Assembly (NCBI GenBank): GCA_035654655.1
Contig: DASRWI010000032.1
Span: 68,488 to 132,487 of the forward strand
DNA from: DASRWI01 sp035654655
GTDB lineage: Bacteria; Bacteroidota; Ignavibacteria; Ignavibacteriales; Ignavibacteriaceae
Direction: 5' to 3'
DNA length: 64,000 nt
The notes beneath the pieces were generated by a model, which was given only the letters and a program-made list of their open reading frames with translations, was not told where the DNA came from and did no database searches. Position numbers and translations under genes: made by a program. Every line of letters begins with the position of its first letter. Within the stretch, counting starts at the first letter, position 1. Positions 27,393 to 35,979 of the stretch are shown here, piece by piece.

Positions 27393-27481
27393 TCCCATAG
27401 GGACCACTATCTGGTCGGTACATCCCTCACTGCGTTCGGGACACTGCACCGAAGTAGTCCCTATGGGAAAGACCCTTCGCT
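27393..27481. repeat. Fold-back intergenic repeat element (copy 1)
   Basis: A perfect 12-bp inverted repeat, TCCCATAGGGAC (27393-27404) and GTCCCTATGGGA (27457-27468), encloses a second structured segment starting CGGTACAT at 27416 with CTGCGTTCGGGACACT. The element ends GACCCTTCGCT (27471-27481). CGGTACAT, a CTGCG-YTCRG core, ACACT, CGAAG and GACCCTTCGCT recur in the same order at 48021-48069. Confidence 0.55.
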
Positions 27482-27485
27482 AATT

Positions 27486-27539
27486 CTACCTTATCAACCT
27501 CACCATCTCTTGCACAGCTTCCTTCATTCCAACGAATAC
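27486..27539 (-). pseudogene. Remnant of the 3' end of a divergent pdxJ
   Basis: Read on the minus strand this encodes VFVGMKEAVQEMVRLIR plus a TAG stop. The last 17 residues of intact pdxJ (ending at 27635) are VFVGIKEAVQEMIRLIR. The two DNA segments differ at about 9 of 53 aligned bases, yet only two residues change, both Ile to conservative replacements. The copies therefore diverged under selection for the protein. The fragment has no start or body and lies 96 bp beyond the true pdxJ stop, separated by a hairpin pair. Confidence 0.8.
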
Positions 27540-27546
27540 TAAAAAA

Positions 27547-27611
27547 CCCATGACTAAAGTCATGGGCTAAATTTAAATGCAGCCATTTTAACCCACGACT
27601 TTAGTCGTGGG
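27547..27611. repeat. REP/BIME-like pair of 20-bp hairpins
   Basis: CCCATGACTAAAGTCATGGG (27547-27566) and CCCACGACTTTAGTCGTGGG (27592-27611) are each perfect 9-bp stems with a 2-nt loop and differ only by compensatory changes plus the loop. The 25-bp spacer contains GGCT and AGCC. Stems of this type are known from REP elements mobilised by RAYT (IS200/IS605-like Y1) transposases. No transposase is in the window. Confidence 0.75.
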
Positions 27612-27634
27612 GAACTCATTAGTTATAGATTGTT

Positions 27635-28345
27635 TTACCTTATTAATCTAATCATCTCCTGAACAGCTTCTTTTATTCCAACGAAGACTGCGCGGGCGAT
27701 AACTGATTGTCCGATGCTTACTTCATCTATGTCTGTAAGTTCTCTGAAGATTTTTATGTTGTTGTAGTTTAAACCGTGACCGGCATTTACTCCAAGTCCG
27801 AGTTTTTTTGCATGCTTAACTGCTATTCTTATTCTATCAAGCTCATCAAACATTTCTTCTTCCGAGAGGGCATTGGCAAAAACTCCGGTGTGGATTTCTA
27901 TAAAGTCTGCCCCAATTTCTGAAGAAAGATTTATCTGCTCAATATCAGGTTCAATAAATAAGGATACTTCAATGTTGCTGCCGTGCAGTCTTTCAATTGC
28001 ATCTTTAATTATCTTGGAGTTATCAATTACATTCAAGCCGCCTTCAGTAGTAAGCTCTTGTCTTTTTTCAGGGACAAGCGTTGCAAGCTCAGGACCAACA
28101 TCGCACGCAATTTTTATTATCTCATCAGTGGCTGCCATTTCAAGGTCAAGTTTGGTAGTAATAAGTTCTCTAAGCAGACGGACATCGCGTTCGTTTATGT
28201 GTCTTCTATCTTCCCTAAGATGCACCACAATACCATCCACTCCTGATTGTTCTGCAAGCAAAGCAGCAGTAACAGGGTCAGGCTGCACTTCACCGCGTGC
28301 ATTGCGCAAAGTTGCTATATGGTCTACATTTAGGGAAAATCGCAT
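27635..28345 (-). CDS. pdxJ: Pyridoxine 5'-phosphate synthase PdxJ
   Basis: A 236-residue TIM-barrel enzyme condensing 1-deoxy-xylulose 5-phosphate with 3-amino-2-oxopropyl phosphate in the DXP-dependent vitamin B6 pathway. Signature sequences are LNVDHIATLRNARG at residues 4-17, GIVVHLREDRRHI, TLVPEKRQELTTEGGLNV and LGVNAGHGLNYNNI. G+C in lines I counted is about 42-48%, clearly above the ~30% of its neighbours, and codons such as CGC and GCG are frequent. With the nearby remnant of another pdxJ 3' end, this points to replacement by an allele from a different lineage. Confidence 0.95.
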   Translation of the reverse strand: MRFSLNVDHIATLRNARGEVQPDPVTAALLAEQSGVDGIVVHLREDRRHINERDVRLLRELITTKLDLEMAATDEIIKIACDVGPELATLVPEKRQELTTEGGLNVIDNSKIIKDAIERLHGSNIEVSLFIEPDIEQINLSSEIGADFIEIHTGVFANALSEEEMFDELDRIRIAVKHAKKLGLGVNAGHGLNYNNIKIFRELTDIDEVSIGQSVIARAVFVGIKEAVQEMIRLIR

Positions 28346-28622
28346 ATCAATACCTTATAAAATTTTTCTTGTTTGTAAAAGTATGAAAAATTGTAGAAAA
28401 GAGAAAAGAAAATAAACTCTTGCTTTTAATTATTATTATTGTTTAAGTTTGTGAAGATAAGAAAAAAATGGATTTGATATTCAGACTTTGAATATATGGG
28501 AAGTTCCTTTCGATTGTATAATATCTTCAATACGCTAATTATTGTCCTAATTTTTATTTTTTCATATGAATATTAAAAAATTAAAGTTAATCGGTATTTA
28601 ATAAACAAAAAATGTGGGAAAT

Positions 28623-30728
28623 ATGAAATTAATTATTATTGTTATAATAAACATAAGTTCAATAATAACCTTGGGGCAAGATATAGTGAAAGTACTACCA
28701 GCAGGTGGAAAATATTTTCCTCACTCGGGAGTGGATTGGGATCATGCTTATTCTCTTTTGGAAGTACCATGGTCAGATTATAGCAATGCTAATAATTATC
28801 CTTATAGTGTTCATGTCACTTTAGGTAGCGGCACATACAATCTCTCAAGTGCAATCAATATAAATGGTTCTGGCATAAATGAAACATACCCACTAACAAT
28901 TAGAAAAAGCATTGAATCAGGTTATAATGGGAATGTTGTTATAAGACAATTTACTCAAGATATTAAGATTCAAAATATTTTTAACTTAGTAAATGTTAAT
29001 TATGTTAAAATTGAAAACATATCTTTTGGATATGTGACAGCACCTGATAATGATACTAATGACATTAATCCCCCTTCACCTGCCCAAATAAAAGTTTATG
29101 ATTGCTCTTTTATTACAATAAATAATTGCTTGTTTAATGCTGGTATTTTAGATAATAATAATGAATATTGGGAACGTTTTCTAAGGAATATTTGGTTCGA
29201 TAAGGTAAAAAATAGTATAATATCAAATTGTAATATTAAAGTTTCCGGACTAAGAGGAATTCAATTAGATAAAACTAATAGTTTGATAATAGAATATAAT
29301 ACGGTTACAACTGATAATGGTTATAATATGCATCAAATTGATTGTATTCAAATAGGAGGTCTTGGTAATTATGCAGATATTGGTTATCAAAGTGAAGATG
29401 AGAAAGTAGTCATAAGATTTAACTCACTCATAAATAGTAGCAATTATGAAAAAGGCCATGATGATTGTATCCAGATTTATACAGATATACAAGATAATGG
29501 AATTACTCAAGGAAAAAAATATTGTGGTGGGAGAAGCTATGAAAATGAATATGATGTTTTCCAAATTGTAGAAATTTATCGTAATTGGATTGAACAAACA
29601 AATATTAACGATGATAAAAATACAGGTATTATTATTGGAGGTGCTGATCATGACGAAATAGGAGATCCCTCTTATCCTCTTCCATTAAATTACAAAGAAG
29701 GATTATATACAAAATGGAGAATATGGAGCAACATAATTAGAGTTAAAAATGCTAAAGGCTTAATAAGTTTTGGAAATGTAAGACCAGCTGAAATATTAAT
29801 TTACAATAATACTTTATATGCAGAAGCTAACACAAGTTCTGCCTTAATTATTTATTACAATCGTTGGAATAATGTTGTATATAATACAATTATTAAAAAT
29901 AATATTTTTAGAGCTGGCAGTAATACAAATGATAAAATACCAATGGTTTTTGGTTATTTCCATGATATCAATGAAAATGGGAATATAGATTTAGGCGATT
30001 ACCAAGCTCCTGTTTTAGATTTTGATTGTAATGGATATGACTCTCAATCATCAGTTTTCATTGATTATAATTGTTATTGGGGTGGAAGTACAAATGAAAA
30101 CATTGTTACAAGATATTATAATAATAATGGAAATTGGTATAATGAAAACTATACGATTGCGCAATGGCGAAATAGCTTGGACCCAATTACTACTTTTGAT
30201 ATTAATGGAAATAGAGAGAACCCAAAATTTATTACATATCCTAATGAACCAGGTTTAAATTCTAATGATTACCTTTTGTTTAAATCCAAAAATTCTGATT
30301 CTTGGTGTATAGATAATGGTTTTGAAATGTTTACAGGTTCAAATAATTATACAAAAGATTTTATAGGTACTAATCGTCCATCCGGCACTGGATACTGGGA
30401 TATTGGGGCTTTTGAACAAGGAGCTACTACTCCATGGAGTCCCCCAATTGATGGATTGATAATTTCAGAAAATGGAACACTTGATGCTTACCCAAGTCCA
30501 TTTAATCCAAGTTCAACTATATACTTTTCAATTAACACTGATGGTTTGGTAATATTGAAAGTATTTGATTTATTGGGTAAAGAAGTACAAACGTTGGTTA
30601 ATGAATTTAAAAAAGCTGGAAAATACTCAGTTGTTTTTGATGGTAAGTATTTGGCAAGTGGTACTTACATTTATTTCCTACAATCACCTAAATATACTAA
30701 CATAAAAAAAATTGTTTTATTGAAATAA
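28623..30728 (+). CDS. T9SS-secreted right-handed beta-helix protein
   Basis: About 701 residues from the ATG at 28623; an in-frame GTG at 28614 would add three residues. The signal peptide is MKLIIIVIINISSIITLGQ. The centre (about 100-560) is Asn/Ile-rich with parallel beta-helix-like rungs (VYDCSFITINNCLF, IIEYNTVTTDNG, VVIRFNSLINSSNYEKGHDDCIQIY, ILIYNNTLYAEAN), as in pectate-lyase-like proteins. Residues ~620-701 are a T9SS tail (DAYPSPFNPSSTIYF, LKVFDLLGKEVQTL, ASGTYIYFL, ending KKIVLLK). Polysaccharide binding or cleavage is plausible; no catalytic residues can be assigned. Confidence 0.75.
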   Translation: MKLIIIVIINISSIITLGQDIVKVLPAGGKYFPHSGVDWDHAYSLLEVPWSDYSNANNYPYSVHVTLGSGTYNLSSAININGSGINETYPLTIRKSIESGYNGNVVIRQFTQDIKIQNIFNLVNVNYVKIENISFGYVTAPDNDTNDINPPSPAQIKVYDCSFITINNCLFNAGILDNNNEYWERFLRNIWFDKVKNSIISNCNIKVSGLRGIQLDKTNSLIIEYNTVTTDNGYNMHQIDCIQIGGLGNYADIGYQSEDEKVVIRFNSLINSSNYEKGHDDCIQIYTDIQDNGITQGKKYCGGRSYENEYDVFQIVEIYRNWIEQTNINDDKNTGIIIGGADHDEIGDPSYPLPLNYKEGLYTKWRIWSNIIRVKNAKGLISFGNVRPAEILIYNNTLYAEANTSSALIIYYNRWNNVVYNTIIKNNIFRAGSNTNDKIPMVFGYFHDINENGNIDLGDYQAPVLDFDCNGYDSQSSVFIDYNCYWGGSTNENIVTRYYNNNGNWYNENYTIAQWRNSLDPITTFDINGNRENPKFITYPNEPGLNSNDYLLFKSKNSDSWCIDNGFEMFTGSNNYTKDFIGTNRPSGTGYWDIGAFEQGATTPWSPPIDGLIISENGTLDAYPSPFNPSSTIYFSINTDGLVILKVFDLLGKEVQTLVNEFKKAGKYSVVFDGKYLASGTYIYFLQSPKYTNIKKIVLLK

Positions 30729-30796
30729 ATGTGTTAAAAAATAATATTTATGATATAATTAACAACTACTTCTTTTTTATTATTGTATAATTAATC

Positions 30797-32065
30797 ATGA
30801 ATACATATAAATATTTAATTTTTTTAATTATAATATCTTTAAATATACCTATTCTTTCACAACCAGGAAGACAAAATTATATAGGAGGAATTTACTTCTT
30901 ATCATCTCAGATTGGTTGGATTAACATAGAAAATAGAACTTATAAAACAACAAACGGTGGAATATCATGGAGTGTGAGTCATTTAGGTTGGTATCCATAC
31001 ATCCATTTTGTTTCTGAAAAGGTTGGATATATTTCTGCTAGTATATCTCAATATTCTTCTGATAGAATATTATTAAAAACAACAGATCAAGGTATATCAT
31101 GGCAGAATATTTACCAAGAAAATAATAAAATAAGACAATTTTATTTTATAGATGAAAAATTAGGATATGGATTAAACTATATAGAATATAATGGCACCGA
31201 TCTGGCATATTTAGTTAGAACAATTAATGGAGGAGTAACTTGGGATTCATTACTAATATCAGGAATTTATACAGCTGGGATGTGGGTGAATGATTTTAAT
31301 GAAGTAACAGTATATGGTGGAGAATCTGTTACTGAAGATTATGGTTTTATAACTAAAACAACTAATGGTGGATTAAATTGGAATTACAATCTTCAAACTA
31401 ATCATAGAATTTATGGGATGTGTTATATAGATTCATTAAGAGGATTTGCATCAAGTTTAGGACTTTTTAGAACCTCCAATGGAGGTAAAGAGTGGAAGGA
31501 AGATTCTGCAGGTGTTGGATATTGGATTTATTTTGTTGATAAGTTAACAGGTTATTCTGGAATATTAACCTCAACTAACCCTCCATATAGTTCATTATAT
31601 AGAACAACAAACGCAGGAGAAACTTGGGTTTCATTAGAAGATCATACTCTAGATAGTTTAAGGAACTATTATTTTGTGGATAGTTTAATTGGATATGTTG
31701 GAGGTTATGGAAATTATTTTGCTAAAACCACAGATGGAGGGTATACATGGAATCAATATCCTTTTAATATTATTACTTCTCAAGAAGAAGATAATGTTTT
31801 AATTAGTTTTATATTAGAGCAAAACTATCCTAATCCTTTTAATCCATCTACTAAAATATACTTCGCTATCCCTAAACAAAGTTTGGTTAGTATTAAGGTA
31901 TATGATATACTTGGAAAGGAAATAACTCAGCTTGTTAATGAAGTTAAACAACCAGGCAGGTATGAAGTTGAGTTTGATGGAAGTAGTTTATCTTCCGGAA
32001 TTTATTTCTATCAAATACAATCTGAAAATTATTTAATGACTAAGAAAATGATTTTGATGAAGTAA
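30797..32065 (+). CDS. T9SS-secreted YCF48/BNR-repeat beta-propeller protein
   Basis: A 422-residue protein with a signal peptide (MNTYKYLIFLIIISLNIPILSQ). It has seven Asp-box/YCF48-like repeats spaced ~40-60 residues apart: KTTNGGISW, KTTDQGISW, RTINGGVTW, KTTNGGLNW, RTSNGGKEW, RTTNAGETW and KTTDGGYTW. This suggests a seven-bladed propeller. The C-terminal ~85 residues are a T9SS tail (LEQNYPNPFNPSTKIYF, IKVYDILGKEI, SSGIYFYQI, ending MILMK). Asp boxes are structural and do not prove sialidase activity. The interrupted gene at 45535-47619 has a near-identical tail. Confidence 0.8.
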   Translation: MNTYKYLIFLIIISLNIPILSQPGRQNYIGGIYFLSSQIGWINIENRTYKTTNGGISWSVSHLGWYPYIHFVSEKVGYISASISQYSSDRILLKTTDQGISWQNIYQENNKIRQFYFIDEKLGYGLNYIEYNGTDLAYLVRTINGGVTWDSLLISGIYTAGMWVNDFNEVTVYGGESVTEDYGFITKTTNGGLNWNYNLQTNHRIYGMCYIDSLRGFASSLGLFRTSNGGKEWKEDSAGVGYWIYFVDKLTGYSGILTSTNPPYSSLYRTTNAGETWVSLEDHTLDSLRNYYFVDSLIGYVGGYGNYFAKTTDGGYTWNQYPFNIITSQEEDNVLISFILEQNYPNPFNPSTKIYFAIPKQSLVSIKVYDILGKEITQLVNEVKQPGRYEVEFDGSSLSSGIYFYQIQSENYLMTKKMILMK

Positions 32066-32093
32066 ATTTTTAATTTCTACACAATTAGACAAA

Positions 32094-32149
32094 GGTACAC
32101 TTCGATACATTCCAATCCTATTCCGGTTGGAATACTCAGTGTGCCTTTT
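32094..32149 (+). terminator. Two-level hairpin terminator after the BNR gene
   Basis: The outer stem GGTACACT / AGTGTGCC (32094-32101 and 32138-32145) and the inner stem ATTCCAA / TTGGAAT are followed by TTTTCTTTT. It also resembles the GGTACA-type fold-back repeats at 27416 and 48021. Confidence 0.65.
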
Positions 32150-32170
32150 CTTTTCTATGTCCATTTCACC

Positions 32171-32199
32171 TTGACAAAGCACCCTCATCTTTTTATTTT
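32171..32199 (+). promoter_or_regulatory. Probable groESL promoter
   Basis: TTGACA at 32171-32176, a 17-bp spacer, then TATTTT at 32194-32199. The -10 element overlaps the first bases of the CIRCE operator, so repressor binding would block polymerase. Confidence 0.6.
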
Positions 32200-32224
32200 A
32201 GCACTCAGCTTTTAAGAGTGCTAA
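32198..32224 (+). promoter_or_regulatory. CIRCE operator (HrcA-binding site)
   Basis: TTAGCACTC, nine bases, GAGTGCTAA is an exact match to the CIRCE consensus with the canonical 9-nt spacer. It lies 64 bp before groES. HrcA binding here represses the chaperonin operon until heat or unfolded-protein stress; hrcA itself is not in the window. Confidence 0.95.
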
Positions 32225-32287
32225 GCACTCATTAGTTAAGACTGCTAATTATTTAAAAAATTATTATAACGAAATATGGAGGTATTT

Positions 32288-32584
32288 ATGGCAAAAATTA
32301 ACCTGAAACCTTTGGCTGACAGGGTTATTATTAAACCTATGGAAGCTGAAGAAATGACCAAAGGTGGAATTATCCTTCCTGATACTGCAAAAGAAAAACC
32401 TATTGAGGGTACTGTTGTAGCTGTTGGTCCCGGTAAAATTGCTGACGATGGAAAAGCTGTTAAACCTGAAGTTAAAGTTGGCGACAAGGTTCTTTATGGC
32501 AAATACAGCGGTACTGAAGTTACAGTTGAAGGTGTTGAGTATTTAATTATGCGCGAGAGTGACATCTTCGCGGTTATTGGTTAA
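32288..32584 (+). CDS. groES: Co-chaperonin GroES
   Basis: 98 residues from the ATG at 32288, which follows a strong GGAGG by 6 bp; an ATG at 32276 precedes that Shine-Dalgarno and is not the start. Family motifs are LKPLADRVIIKPMEAEEMTKGGIILPDTAKEKPIEGTVVAVG and VGDKVLYGKYSGTEV. The mobile loop (about 17-35) binds GroEL. It is first in the CIRCE-controlled groESL operon. Confidence 0.97.
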   Translation: MAKINLKPLADRVIIKPMEAEEMTKGGIILPDTAKEKPIEGTVVAVGPGKIADDGKAVKPEVKVGDKVLYGKYSGTEVTVEGVEYLIMRESDIFAVIG

Positions 32585-32617
32585 TAAATTTTGTAAACAA
32601 AAATTGGAGGAATAATT

Positions 32618-34255
32618 ATGGCTTCAAAATTAATTGAATTTGATAGCGATGCACGTACTAAGTTAAAAAGAGGTGTAGATAAATTAGCTAACGCTGTTAA
32701 GGTTACTTTAGGTCCAAAAGGACGTAATGTAATTCTTGAAAAGAAATTTGGTGCTCCTACTGTTACTAAAGACGGTGTTTCTGTTGCTAAAGAAATCGAA
32801 TTAGAAGATGCAGTAGAAAATATGGGCGCTCAGATGGTTCGCGAAGTTGCTTCTAAAACTTCTGATGTTGCAGGAGATGGAACAACTACAGCTACTGTTT
32901 TAGCTCAGGCTATTTATAGAGAAGGTTTGAAAAACGTTACTGCAGGTGCTAATCCTATGGATTTAAAAAGAGGCATCGATTTAGCAGTTACTAAAGTTGT
33001 TGAATACTTAAAAACTTTAAGCAGAGAAGTTGAAGGAAGAAATGAAATTGCACAAGTTGGTTCAATTTCAGCTAACAACGATAAATCAATTGGCGATTTA
33101 ATTGCTGACGCTATGGAAAAAGTTGGTAAAGATGGCGTTATCACTGTTGAAGAAGCTAAAGGTACTGATACTGCACTTGATGTAGTTGAAGGTATGCAGT
33201 TTGACCGTGGTTATCTTTCACCTTACTTTGTAACTGATACTGAATCAATGGAAGCAATTTTAGAAGACGCTTACATTTTAATTCACGATAAGAAAATTTC
33301 TGCAATGAAAGATTTATTACCTGTACTTGAAAAAGTTGCTCAACAGGGAAGATCAATGTTAATTATTGCTGAAGACCTTGAAGGTGAAGCATTAGCTACT
33401 TTAGTAGTTAATAAAATCCGTGGTACATTAAAAATTGCTGCAGTTAAAGCTCCAGGTTTTGGCGATAGAAGAAAAGCTATGTTGGAAGATATTGCAGTTT
33501 TAACAGGTGGTACTGTTATTTCAGAAGAACGCGGTTACAAATTAGAAAACGCTACTATCCAATATTTAGGTTCAGCAAAGAAAATTGTTATCGATAAAGA
33601 TAATACTACAGTTGTTGAAGGTGCAGGAAAAACTGATGATATTAAGAAAAGAATTAATGAAATCAGGGCTCAGATTGATAAAACAACTTCTGATTATGAC
33701 AGAGAAAAATTACAGGAACGTTTAGCAAAACTTTCCGGTGGTGTTGCAGTTATTAAAATAGGTGCATCAACTGAAATAGAAATGAAAGAAAAGAAAGCTC
33801 GTGTTGAAGATGCTTTACACGCTACTCGTGCTGCAGTTGAAGAAGGTATTGTTCCTGGTGGTGGTGTTGCTTTCATCAGAGCAATTGAAGTTCTTGAAAA
33901 ATTAAAAGGCGACAATGCTGACCAGACAATTGGTATCAAGATAATTCAAAAGGCTCTTGAAGAACCATTGAGACAAATTGTTAATAATGCAGGTATCGAA
34001 GGTTCAGTAGTACTTCAAAAAGTTAAAGAAGGAAAAGATGACTATGGTTTCAATGCTTCAACTGAAGTTTATGAAAACTTAGTAAAATCAGGAGTTATTG
34101 ATCCTACTAAAGTTACCAGAACAGCATTGGAAAATGCAGCTTCTGTAGCTTCATTACTTATTACCACAGAAGCAGTTGTATTCGAAAAGAAAGAAAAAGA
34201 ATCTGCTCCTGCTATGCCTTCTCCAGGTATGGGTGGTATGGAAGGTATGTATTAA
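32618..34255 (+). CDS. groEL: Chaperonin GroEL
   Basis: A 545-residue group I chaperonin. Matches include VKVTLGPKGRNVILEKKFGAPTVTKDGVSVAKEIELED, the ATP-binding VAGDGTTTATVLAQAI, KAPGFGDRRKAMLEDIAVLTGGTVISEE, EGIVPGGGVA and a short Gly/Met-rich tail (GMGGMEGMY). It forms the double ring that folds proteins with GroES. It is 33 bp downstream of groES with a GGAGG ribosome-binding site. Confidence 0.98.
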   Translation: MASKLIEFDSDARTKLKRGVDKLANAVKVTLGPKGRNVILEKKFGAPTVTKDGVSVAKEIELEDAVENMGAQMVREVASKTSDVAGDGTTTATVLAQAIYREGLKNVTAGANPMDLKRGIDLAVTKVVEYLKTLSREVEGRNEIAQVGSISANNDKSIGDLIADAMEKVGKDGVITVEEAKGTDTALDVVEGMQFDRGYLSPYFVTDTESMEAILEDAYILIHDKKISAMKDLLPVLEKVAQQGRSMLIIAEDLEGEALATLVVNKIRGTLKIAAVKAPGFGDRRKAMLEDIAVLTGGTVISEERGYKLENATIQYLGSAKKIVIDKDNTTVVEGAGKTDDIKKRINEIRAQIDKTTSDYDREKLQERLAKLSGGVAVIKIGASTEIEMKEKKARVEDALHATRAAVEEGIVPGGGVAFIRAIEVLEKLKGDNADQTIGIKIIQKALEEPLRQIVNNAGIEGSVVLQKVKEGKDDYGFNASTEVYENLVKSGVIDPTKVTRTALENAASVASLLITTEAVVFEKKEKESAPAMPSPGMGGMEGMY

Positions 34256-34277
34256 GATTTATCTTAATCGACAATTT

Positions 34278-34308
34278 AAAAGCGGAACTACTCAGTTCCG
34301 CTTTTTTG
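34278..34308 (+). terminator. Intrinsic terminator of groESL
   Basis: AAAGCGGAAC and GTTCCGCTTT form a 10-bp stem with a short loop, followed by a T-run. Confidence 0.9.
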
Positions 34309-34356
34309 TTTTAAATTCATCTTGACTATTTTACTTTAATCATAAAAATAATTTAT

Positions 34357-35898
34357 ATGAAAAAGTTAATAGTAATACTCCTATTATGTTTGAGGTATTT
34401 ATATCCTCAAATTCCTGCTTATGGTAATTTGGAAATTTTTAATGTTAAAGAATTGGGAGCAAAGGGAGATGATATAAATGATGATACTAAATTTATTCAA
34501 CAAGCATTAGATAATGTTTATAAAAAATTAACTGAGGATAGAGGTGGTGGTGGAGCAGTTTATTTTCCACCCGGACATTATAGAATTAGTAAACCTTTAC
34601 AAATTCCTCCAAGATGTATGATGTTCGGACTAAGTGGCTCGTTTACTCAGTCTGGAAGATACATTCTTGAATATCCTTATTATAAACACCTACCTGTTGT
34701 AATTCGTTTAATGGATAATGCAAATTGTAATATGGTTGAACCTTATGAGGAGCATAAGTTAAATAAAGCCCAATTCTTTTTTAATTTTGAGTCTGTCACC
34801 ATTGAAAATATTTGCTTAGATGGTAATAAGGAAAATCAATCTCCAAATGCTGTTTCATATGGAATTCATTTACCTGATAAAGATTTAAATTCTTATCATT
34901 CACCCGCCACAAATTTAATCCTCAGAGATGTTATGATTTATAATTTTTTGAATGACGGATTTTATGGAGGACAAAATCAAAATGAAGTTAGATTGTTTAA
35001 TGTAATTTCAAAAGATAATGGTGGAAATGGATTTACTATTTACGGACAGGATTACTCAATCAACTTAGCAGGGGCTGCTGCTAATGCTAAAGCAGGTTTT
35101 GAATTCAAAGTTCAAGGTGGTGTTAAAGCGTTTGATGTTGATTCCTGGGGAAACAAGTGGGGTGTAGTTCTTGATGGAATTACTAATGGGCAATTCATCA
35201 GGCTTCAATGTGATAATAATGAAGAGAATGGATTGCTGATAAAGGATTCTCACGACCTATCTTTTGTTGCATCTGTATTTTCAATGAACTCAAAAGTAAA
35301 AGGTGAAGAGCAATGGAGTGGGCTTCATTCTGAAGTTCTTTTGCTTCCAAATAAAAATGGATTTGGACCTTTAAATGTAAATTTTATTAGCTGCAAATTT
35401 GGTCAATGGACTATAGAAAAAGATATAAAATATTTAACCAGCTATGGTATTGAAGACAGAAGCACAACTCTCAGAGCTAATTCCTTTATCTCCTGTTCAT
35501 TTAAAGAAAAGTTTTTTAGAATTGGTATTGCCAATGATAACGTATTTGCCAATTATAATTTCACCTCTTGCAGTGCGGGTCCTGATGGGGAGCAATCATT
35601 ATTAAAAGAATTTATTGATTTAAAAGGTGATTACAAATTATCATTCAGAGAAAGTACACTCAAACTCTCTGAAAGAAATATAAATGTTAATCTACCTGAT
35701 GCTGTTTCATTACCGGTTGGAAAAAGATATTCAATCATAAGTAAATATGATTTTACAATAAAAAGAAATTCAAATAATGATTACATAAATTCAGAACAGC
35801 AGGATGCATATATAAAAGATGATAAATTAAAAGAATATACTTTAATTTATTTGGGAAAGAATAATAATAATGATGATTGGATTATTGTAGAAAAATAA
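34357..35898 (+). CDS. Exported pectate-lyase-3-like right-handed beta-helix protein
   Basis: A 513-residue protein with a signal peptide (residues 1-17, ending LRYLYPQ). It opens with the signature of the pectate_lyase_3/GH28-like fold: IFNVKELGAKGDDINDDTKFIQQALDN, then GGGAVYFPPGHYRISKPLQIP. Next come beta-helix rungs (FESVTIENICLDGN, LILRDVMIYNFLNDGFYGGQNQNEVRLFNVISKDNGGNGFTIYG). No T9SS tail is present, so it is probably periplasmic or exported by another route. Carbohydrate lyase or hydrolase activity is likely, but the substrate is unknown. Confidence 0.75.
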   Translation: MKKLIVILLLCLRYLYPQIPAYGNLEIFNVKELGAKGDDINDDTKFIQQALDNVYKKLTEDRGGGGAVYFPPGHYRISKPLQIPPRCMMFGLSGSFTQSGRYILEYPYYKHLPVVIRLMDNANCNMVEPYEEHKLNKAQFFFNFESVTIENICLDGNKENQSPNAVSYGIHLPDKDLNSYHSPATNLILRDVMIYNFLNDGFYGGQNQNEVRLFNVISKDNGGNGFTIYGQDYSINLAGAAANAKAGFEFKVQGGVKAFDVDSWGNKWGVVLDGITNGQFIRLQCDNNEENGLLIKDSHDLSFVASVFSMNSKVKGEEQWSGLHSEVLLLPNKNGFGPLNVNFISCKFGQWTIEKDIKYLTSYGIEDRSTTLRANSFISCSFKEKFFRIGIANDNVFANYNFTSCSAGPDGEQSLLKEFIDLKGDYKLSFRESTLKLSERNINVNLPDAVSLPVGKRYSIISKYDFTIKRNSNNDYINSEQQDAYIKDDKLKEYTLIYLGKNNNNDDWIIVEK

Positions 35899-35979
35899 AA
35901 CTTTTTTTCATTTTATAATTTTTTATTTATTAAATTACCATATATTTTTATCGATAATAAGGGACAAACCGGTTTAATA

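Noticed and set aside
30797..32065. Sialidase
   Set aside because: Asp-box repeats are structural. No FRIP motif or catalytic Tyr/Glu/Asp set is recognisable, so only a propeller fold is claimed.
32276..32287. Upstream ATG for GroES
   Set aside because: It precedes the GGAGG ribosome-binding site. The conserved GroES N-terminus begins at 32288.
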